This document shows, one piece after another, positions 58,879 through 64,000 of a stretch of DNA of 64,000 nt (the first letter of the stretch is position 1; the number at the start of each line of letters is the position of its first letter). The DNA is from Arthrobacter sp. MA-N2. GTDB lineage: Bacteria; Actinomycetota; Actinomycetes; Actinomycetales; Micrococcaceae. The position numbers were made by a program, and so were the translations under genes. The notes beneath the pieces are model-generated. The model made no database searches. It had not been told where the DNA came from and worked only from the letters and a program-made list of their open reading frames with translations. The DNA lies in the NCBI RefSeq assembly GCF_000517125.1, contig NZ_KI912157.1:154979-218978 (forward strand), given 5' to 3'.

Positions 58879-61446
58879 CTATTTTTTATAGGACTTAACT
58901 CGGGCTGCCCAAGTCTTCAGCCGAACCAGCTCGGTCTCAAGTTCAATTGGCTCGGGAGGCACGAAGTTGACCTCGGGAGCTTGATCATGACGGACAGCCC
59001 ATTCTGAGGTTTTTCCATAGCCGGACTGGAAATCGAGGTCATCTTGGTCGGTAAATTTCGGAAGCATCTTGAACATCCTCGGCTTTACCTCATTTGTCCC
59101 GCGGTCTACGAGGTGATTGACGATGTCCAAGTTCACAGCTCGTTCCCACGTTTGAGAGAGTCGACCTGCCCAATCCTGGGCGAGGCGAGCGTACTCTTCA
59201 TCGTCGAGGCTTTGCCGTTCCTTTTTCAGACGAGACAGTCCTTGCTCAAGTTCTGAGATTCGGGCAGGCGTATCTGAGGTCTTCCAGGGATGCTGGTCGA
59301 CTGTCTTGCCAGGCTGATTACCTACGCGGAGTACGGCTCTTTCGTGAATCTCAACGCCCTGGTCACGTGCTTCTTTGTTCAGTGCGGTTACAAACGTTGC
59401 CTCATGGGTGAAGACGATGACTTGTCGGTCTTGAGCAAGTTCAACTATGCGGTGTGCAACGAGCGAACGGCGGCCGGCGTCCAGCGAGGAAACTGGATCA
59501 TCGAGGACGACACCGGAACGGGACCCGTCGAACATCACCTCTGTTAGAAATCCCGCCAGTCCTAGCGCAGTCTGTTCGCCCTCACTGAGGACGTTACTGA
59601 TCTGTGCCTTAATGCTTGTGCCCAAGAGCTCTGGCTGGTGCTCAAGAGTTACTGCGCGTCGGCCGCGGGAAGGAGTCAAAGTGACTCGTCTAATCCTTAA
59701 CCGCTCGGTTTCCCTCGTGAACTGGTCTCGAACGATATTGGTTACATGAGCGGTTGAGAGTTCCGTGGCCTTGCGGGTTATGCCTGTTGTGTCTGTAAGG
59801 CGTTTGGCGCTCTCAATACTCTTGAGGACTTTGAGACGCTCAATTTCCGATAGGAGGCTGGCCTTGGAACCTGCCAGCAGGCCTCGCCCCTGAAGCTCAG
59901 CAACGTGGTTCCTGGAGTCCTTCCTCTGTTTTAGAAATGTCTCGGCGTCGATGGCCTTGCTGGTATCAGTAAGAACTTTTGCTCTGGCGAGTATCACCGA
60001 GCTTATGGAGTCGATGATCTCCTTTGGGAGCGATGGTGCTTCACTGATGGCCCATTTACTGATTAGCGATATGGACGTGATAGCACTCGCAACCCACGTT
60101 TCCACCGCTGCAGTCCGCTCGTCGTTGGACTTGAGCTCCACGAGCGCTTCACTGACGACGGCCGGCCGCACTGCCAGCCCTTGAAGCTTGGTACTTAGAG
60201 TCTTCAGTTCCCGCTCTGCCGCCATCGCGTCTCTAGACGTGGTGTCGGATACAAAATTATTGAACCGGATCAGCCTGTCAGCGCCGTCGGACCCGAGATC
60301 CTGCTGGCAAAGGACACAGACGGCACCCTCATCTACCTTGGGGAAATCGTGATCGCGATAGGCATGGGAGAGGGAGTATTTTTGGGCAGCTTCCCAGAGA
60401 GCCCGCCATGCCACCGATCCGACGCCGTCGAGCGGCTCAGCGCCAAAATTGGCAGAGGAGGCAAGCTCGGCTGCCTTCCGCAGACCTTCAGCCCTTTCCC
60501 TTTCCGCTAGGACGAGGTCCAAAGCTTCCTTATTGACTTCCTTTGAAAGTTGGTCCACATATGTGTGGACCCTTGACCATAGTGTTGCAAGGCGCGCAAG
60601 ACGCGTTTTTTCCGTGCTCGGATCACTTCTCTGGAGTCTTGCTTCCTCGTCTAGCCAACTTGCCAATAGGTGCGCGTGGTCCTCTGTCAGTGTTGTCGCA
60701 GATTCAACCTGCGCAACCGTTGTTGAGGCGCTAAGGCTGGCAAGAAAACCTTTTGATGTGCTCTCCTCAACCATGAGTGGCAACTCAGGCTTTTCTCGCT
60801 GATTAGCACTAGCGCGTTCAGCTAGCTCTTTCTTAAGAAGATCACACGCTGCTGAGAGGCGATCAAGAATAGTTAGCGTGGATGGTCGATAATTCGTTTC
60901 CGCTGCAGTAGTGACGTAAGAATCTCCGCACTCCTCGTCGTAAAAAAGGATGGAGGATAGCTCCTTGCTCTGCGGATCGCTGAGACTCCAGTTACCAGCT
61001 GCACCAGCAACGGAAAACTCGACAGTCGCCGCCTGTTGCTGTGGATTCGCGGAAAATACGTCAGGAAGCAGCGGTGCCTTGATTCTGGCCGTCACAGCCT
61101 CTCTGATCATCCGAGCGTAACCCGATTTACCGCTGCCGTTGTCTCCGTAGATAACCGTCAGTCCCGAAGTCCCGAATGAAAGCCGTTGATCGGGAAGTAG
61201 AGCGTTCACTCCACTGACATTTGATATTGCTGCGAGCTGGACTGAGCCTTGCCCAACGGAAGCGCCTGGAATGTCTGACTTTGCAATCGGTTCTATTGTC
61301 GGGTGCGAATCAGCTATGAGGTGGTCCGCGATTTCACAGATATCACTAGGCGATAGCTCCTCTCCTCGACAGAAGCGAGCGACCGCATGTTTTTGCCAAT
61401 CTGGTCGACTGGCCACCCAAGTAGTGAGGTCGTCTTCGAGCGTCAT
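58879..61446 (-). CDS. RloC/AAA_13-like SMC-type ATPase with a zinc-hook motif, probable defence protein
   Basis: 855 aa from ATG 61446; an upstream frame to 61536 is open but unlikely. ABC/SMC-type ATPase: Walker A IYGDNGSGKSGYARM (about residue 105), signature LSEGEQTALGLAGF, Walker B GVVLDDPVSSLDAGRR and the His switch VIVFTHEATF. Long helical arms separate them, and near the middle a CxxC (VCVLCQQDL) forms a hook like that of Rad50/RloC. Family members include anticodon nucleases acting in phage defence; no nuclease domain is obvious here, so the effector is uncertain. Isolated on the minus strand. Confidence 0.82.
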   Translation of the reverse strand: MTLEDDLTTWVASRPDWQKHAVARFCRGEELSPSDICEIADHLIADSHPTIEPIAKSDIPGASVGQGSVQLAAISNVSGVNALLPDQRLSFGTSGLTVIYGDNGSGKSGYARMIREAVTARIKAPLLPDVFSANPQQQAATVEFSVAGAAGNWSLSDPQSKELSSILFYDEECGDSYVTTAAETNYRPSTLTILDRLSAACDLLKKELAERASANQREKPELPLMVEESTSKGFLASLSASTTVAQVESATTLTEDHAHLLASWLDEEARLQRSDPSTEKTRLARLATLWSRVHTYVDQLSKEVNKEALDLVLAERERAEGLRKAAELASSANFGAEPLDGVGSVAWRALWEAAQKYSLSHAYRDHDFPKVDEGAVCVLCQQDLGSDGADRLIRFNNFVSDTTSRDAMAAERELKTLSTKLQGLAVRPAVVSEALVELKSNDERTAAVETWVASAITSISLISKWAISEAPSLPKEIIDSISSVILARAKVLTDTSKAIDAETFLKQRKDSRNHVAELQGRGLLAGSKASLLSEIERLKVLKSIESAKRLTDTTGITRKATELSTAHVTNIVRDQFTRETERLRIRRVTLTPSRGRRAVTLEHQPELLGTSIKAQISNVLSEGEQTALGLAGFLTEVMFDGSRSGVVLDDPVSSLDAGRRSLVAHRIVELAQDRQVIVFTHEATFVTALNKEARDQGVEIHERAVLRVGNQPGKTVDQHPWKTSDTPARISELEQGLSRLKKERQSLDDEEYARLAQDWAGRLSQTWERAVNLDIVNHLVDRGTNEVKPRMFKMLPKFTDQDDLDFQSGYGKTSEWAVRHDQAPEVNFVPPEPIELETELVRLKTWAARVKSYKK

Positions 61447-61796
61447 ATGCAGTGCCCCTGCTGTGCTGTGGTGGATCGAACAGCGCGGAACACGCTCAGA
61501 TCGACAATGAAAAGGTTCACCCGCAACATTACGCACTCAATGTTCCGGAACCGACGTTTGTGGACGGGACATTTAAGTGGCAGGACGGCGCCCTTGTGCA
61601 TCTCAAATACGATCCTTTGATGAGCCGGCCGGCGCTCCGGCCGGTCACTTGTGACTGTTAGTTGAGAATGGCGGTTAAATTGCAGCTCAAAGTGGCGGGT
61701 TGAGTCCGTTGGGGCTTCTAGCCCACCCGAGACTTCGACTCGGTCGACAAGCCCGATCACTGATGATTCACTTGCATCCTTGGAGACCCCAGGTGT
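61447..61796. other. 350-bp non-coding stretch upstream of the ATPase gene
   Basis: No gene. Should contain the promoter of the minus-strand ATPase and the downstream end of the membrane-protein gene. A short inverted pair (CCGGCCGGCGCTCCGGCCGG at about 61625-61644) may be a terminator. Confidence 0.45.
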
Positions 61797-62492
61797 CTAT
61801 GGGCGCTTAGTCAACAGCCGATCGACGATTTGGGCGGTCGGTTCCTTCTTGTTGGGCACAAGGGTGATTGGCGATTGAAGGGTGGGGTTGTGGTCGAATT
61901 CGAAGACGACGGATTCGATCTGGCGTGACCCGATTGCAGCTGGGAATCGGCTTGGTTCGACGGAGCGGAGGCTTGCCCAGGGGATCGCACCGAGCTCGAC
62001 GATCTTGCGGCCTCCGCGCCAGAAGCTCAGGCCCTGGGGGCTGGCGGCAACGTCGACGTTAAAGCCCTTCATGTTCGCGCCCTTGAGTAGCGCGGGCGAG
62101 GTGACAAAGGAAGGCAAGAGCATGCCGCTCCAGGCCATTGTGACTATTGCCGCTCCAGGGTTGCGTTCCGACACGAGGAGACGGCCCAGCCGCTGGTTGT
62201 GGTAGAAAACCATCAACGCGATTGTCATAATCAACCCGCAGATGAGAAATCCAAGAACGATGACCATGACCGCCGAAACCGCGTCACCTAATCGGCGGAC
62301 CCTGAGGAACTCTGCGGCCCCGAGCAGGACGAACATCAAAACGTGCACGAACAGGATCGTCTTCACAGGAAGAGCTGGCCCGCTGCTGCTTCCTGAGGCC
62401 GAATCAGTTTTCGCCCTCTTCTGGCCCTGCCCGTAGAGGCGAGTGGCGGCCTGGTCGAGTTCCGTGGGTTTTGTTGTCTCGTCGGATATCAC
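61797..62492 (-). CDS. Two-helix membrane protein with a PH-like C-terminal domain
   Basis: 231 aa. Polar N-terminus, two strong helices (TILFVHVLMFVLLGAAEFL and MVIVLGFLICGLIMTIALMVF), then a cytoplasmic domain with FNVDVAASPQGLSFWRGGRK, IPWASLRSVEPSRF and VVFEFDHNPTLQSPITL, beta-strand pattern of bacterial PH domains. No family name certain, no neighbours in an operon. Confidence 0.7.
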   Translation of the reverse strand: MISDETTKPTELDQAATRLYGQGQKRAKTDSASGSSSGPALPVKTILFVHVLMFVLLGAAEFLRVRRLGDAVSAVMVIVLGFLICGLIMTIALMVFYHNQRLGRLLVSERNPGAAIVTMAWSGMLLPSFVTSPALLKGANMKGFNVDVAASPQGLSFWRGGRKIVELGAIPWASLRSVEPSRFPAAIGSRQIESVVFEFDHNPTLQSPITLVPNKKEPTAQIVDRLLTKRP

Positions 62493-62768
62493 TGGCCCTT
62501 GCCCCCCGTGCTGGCTTGAAATGTTGGTTCGTACACTTTCTCAAGTCGCTGTACTGGAAAACAACACTTGCCACTACTCGAATTCACCCCGTGCGCTATA
62601 CAACAGCGGCCTCGGCGGGAGCTTGATCCATAAACGACCGTATCTGCTACAAACCAACCGATCCGTTGAAGAGATTCAATACACCCCTGAATTTTGTAGC
62701 GAAACCCAGTGCCGTATTCTATGTGCCGGTTCTTCTGCTAGTTGACGGGTATTGGTACATTTGGGCGC
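62493..62768. promoter_or_regulatory. Control/res region upstream of the transposon resolvase
   Basis: 276 bp, AT-richer than its surroundings, with no gene. This is the usual place of the res site and the divergent promoter. AACGACCGTATCTGCTAC and TACATTTGGGC segments near 62640-62765 may hold the resolvase half-sites. The exact subsites are not resolved. Confidence 0.4.
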
Positions 62769-63380
62769 ATGGGACATCTGTTGGGCTACGCCCGAGTATC
62801 GACCGGGGACCAGGACGCGGCCCTGCAGCAGGACGCATTGAAGGCGTCCGGCTGCTACCGGATCTTCACCGACACGGCTTCCGGGTCTCTGGAGTCCCGT
62901 CCCGAACTGACGAAAGTTCTGGATCAGCTCCGGCCCGGGGACACGCTGGTGGTGTGGCGGCTGGACCGGCTCGGCCGGTCCATCCGGCATCTGATCGATC
63001 AGCTGGCCGATCTCCAGGAACGCGGCATCGGATTCCGGTCCCTGCAGGAAGCGATCGACACGACCTCCTCGGGCGGACGGCTGGTTTTCCACGTGTTCGC
63101 AGCCCTGGCGGAGTTCGAACGGGATCTGATCCGTGAACGGACCAACGCAGGCCTTCAGGCCGCACGGGCGCGGGGACGCGTTGGTGGCCGGCCACCGTTG
63201 CTAACCAAGGACAAGCTCCGGACCGCCCGACGGATGTATGAGCAGAAGGACATGACGGTCGAAAAGATCGGCGAGGTCCTCGGCGTCAGCCGGACCACCA
63301 TCTACCGGGCACTCCGGCGCGAACCGGGCCCTGCTGCGCCGCGGCGGCGTTCAACAGCCACACAGAAAACAGTCCGGTGA
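62769..63380 (+). CDS. tniR: Serine resolvase of a Tn402/Tn5053-like transposon
   Basis: 203 aa, complete resolvase. GYARVSTGDQD with the nucleophilic Ser, GDTLVVWRLDRLGRSIRHLI with the catalytic Arg pair, FAALAEFERDLIRERT and the C-terminal HTH KIGEVLGVSRTTIYRAL. ATG 62769 gives the family length; the extra upstream residues (from 62742) are unlikely. Its stop overlaps the transposase start (GTGA, 63377-63380), so it resolves cointegrates made by that enzyme. Confidence 0.92.
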   Translation: MGHLLGYARVSTGDQDAALQQDALKASGCYRIFTDTASGSLESRPELTKVLDQLRPGDTLVVWRLDRLGRSIRHLIDQLADLQERGIGFRSLQEAIDTTSSGGRLVFHVFAALAEFERDLIRERTNAGLQAARARGRVGGRPPLLTKDKLRTARRMYEQKDMTVEKIGEVLGVSRTTIYRALRREPGPAAPRRRSTATQKTVR

Positions 63381-64000
63381 CGGCCGGAGGCAGCAGTACC
63401 CTGACGGGGGATGCTGCCTCCACGCCTGACCCGACAGCGTTGGTGCGCTGGCAGATCCTGCGCCGGCATATCGAAGAGGGCGTTCCGCTGACGACCCTGG
63501 CCGCGCACGAAGGCATCGGACTTCGGACACTGCAGCGCTGGCACGCGGCCCACAAACGCGACGGCATCTCAGGGTTAGCGACAGCAAAGCGCCGGACCGG
63601 TCAACGCAGGACCAACCTCGAACTGCTCGCGCTGATTGAGGGGCTGGCCTTAGTGAAACCAGCCCTGCCGGTGGCCCTAATCGCCCGCAAGGCCAACCGG
63701 GTCGCTGCCGGCCACGGCTGGCCGCCGCTCTCCTACAGCACGGTCCGGTCCATCGCTGCCGCCCTTGACCCCGGCATGAGGACGCTCGCCCAGCAGGGCA
63801 CGGCTGTATACCGGGACACCTATGAACTTGTATGGCGGCACCGTGCCGAGCGGCCGAACGCGATCTGGCAAGCAGACCACACCGAACTGGACATCCTCGT
63901 GCTCGACGCCAATCTGAAACCGGCGCGCCCTTGGCTCACCACGATCCTGGACGACTACTCCCGCGCGATCTGCGGCTACACGATCTTCCTCGGGGCACCC
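63377..64000 (+). CDS. Mu/TniA-type DDE transposase (partial, runs off the window)
   Basis: 208 codons open to the edge from GTG 63377, overlapping the resolvase stop by 4 bp. N-terminal HTHs: GVPLTTLAAHEGIGLRTLQRWH and YSTVRSIAAAL. Then NAIWQADHTELDILVLD, where the Asp of ADH begins the DDE domain of Tn7/Mu/TniA transposases, and TILDDYSRAICGY. Downstream one would expect a TniB-type ATPase. Resolvase followed directly by the transposase is unlike the usual tniA-tniB-tniQ-tniR order. Confidence 0.88.
   Translation, partial: MTAGGSSTLTGDAASTPDPTALVRWQILRRHIEEGVPLTTLAAHEGIGLRTLQRWHAAHKRDGISGLATAKRRTGQRRTNLELLALIEGLALVKPALPVALIARKANRVAAGHGWPPLSYSTVRSIAAALDPGMRTLAQQGTAVYRDTYELVWRHRAERPNAIWQADHTELDILVLDANLKPARPWLTTILDDYSRAICGYTIFLGAP

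Overview
This window looks like part of a large conjugative plasmid, or an integrated conjugative region, from a high-GC actinobacterium. The gene repertoire and protein style suggest Arthrobacter or a close relative in the Micrococcaceae; this is inferred from the protein families, since there is no rRNA or tRNA gene to settle it. Backbone functions (replication, partition, conjugation) lie at about 38.9-55.7 kb. They are flanked by two sugar-catabolism cargo regions and by nested, often broken, mobile elements.

Layout. 1-5.75 kb, all minus strand: a ribose-type ABC importer (partial permease, double ABC ATPase, binding lipoprotein) behind SMP-30/lactonase, SDR dehydrogenase and acetoacetate-decarboxylase-family genes. 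6.7-14.0 kb: an IS21-family element with a perfect 5-bp target duplication. Its istB gene is split inside Walker B by a 5.17-kb insertion that has 26-bp terminal inverted repeats and no convincing coding content. 14.1-16.3 kb: divergent AraC and IclR regulators. 16.3-20.5 kb: a resolvase with an internal deletion, then an IS30 element carrying a 2.16-kb group II intron directly after the first catalytic Asp codon. 21.7-31.8 kb, plus strand: a second carbohydrate locus (CUT1-type importer, LacI regulator, GH116 glycosidase, LacI remnant, PfkB kinase, GH32 fructosidase).

32.0-38.7 kb is a graveyard of DUF1016/YhcG-family nucleases. One copy was split between its catalytic Asp and ExK by a two-recombinase (Tn554-like) transposon whose cargo is a protein with a HEPN-like RN-x4-H motif. 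A second, separate DUF1016 wreck is flanked by paired palindromes. 38.9-50.6 kb, minus strand, is a tightly overlapping conjugation operon: transglycosylase/CHAP hydrolase, ParA-like ATPase, VirB2-like small protein, TrbL/VirB6-like protein, SCO6880, VirB4-like and VirD4-like ATPases, DUF4913. A 31-bp palindrome separates it from a divergent winged-helix regulator. 51.5-55.7 kb is the maintenance module: a small basic protein, an AEP-primase-like initiator, parA and a parB-like gene, flanked by CATGCATG-type iterons.

55.7-58.5 kb contains further debris and then a translationally coupled pair: a three-TM protein and an orphan lipoyl-domain protein whose C-terminus copies the N-terminal segment of actinobacterial 2-oxoglutarate dehydrogenase. 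This pair is the best candidate here for an undescribed system. 58.9-62.5 kb has an RloC-like zinc-hook AAA ATPase and a membrane protein with a PH-like tail. The window ends inside a Tn402/Tn5053-like transposon (resolvase plus Mu/TniA-type transposase).
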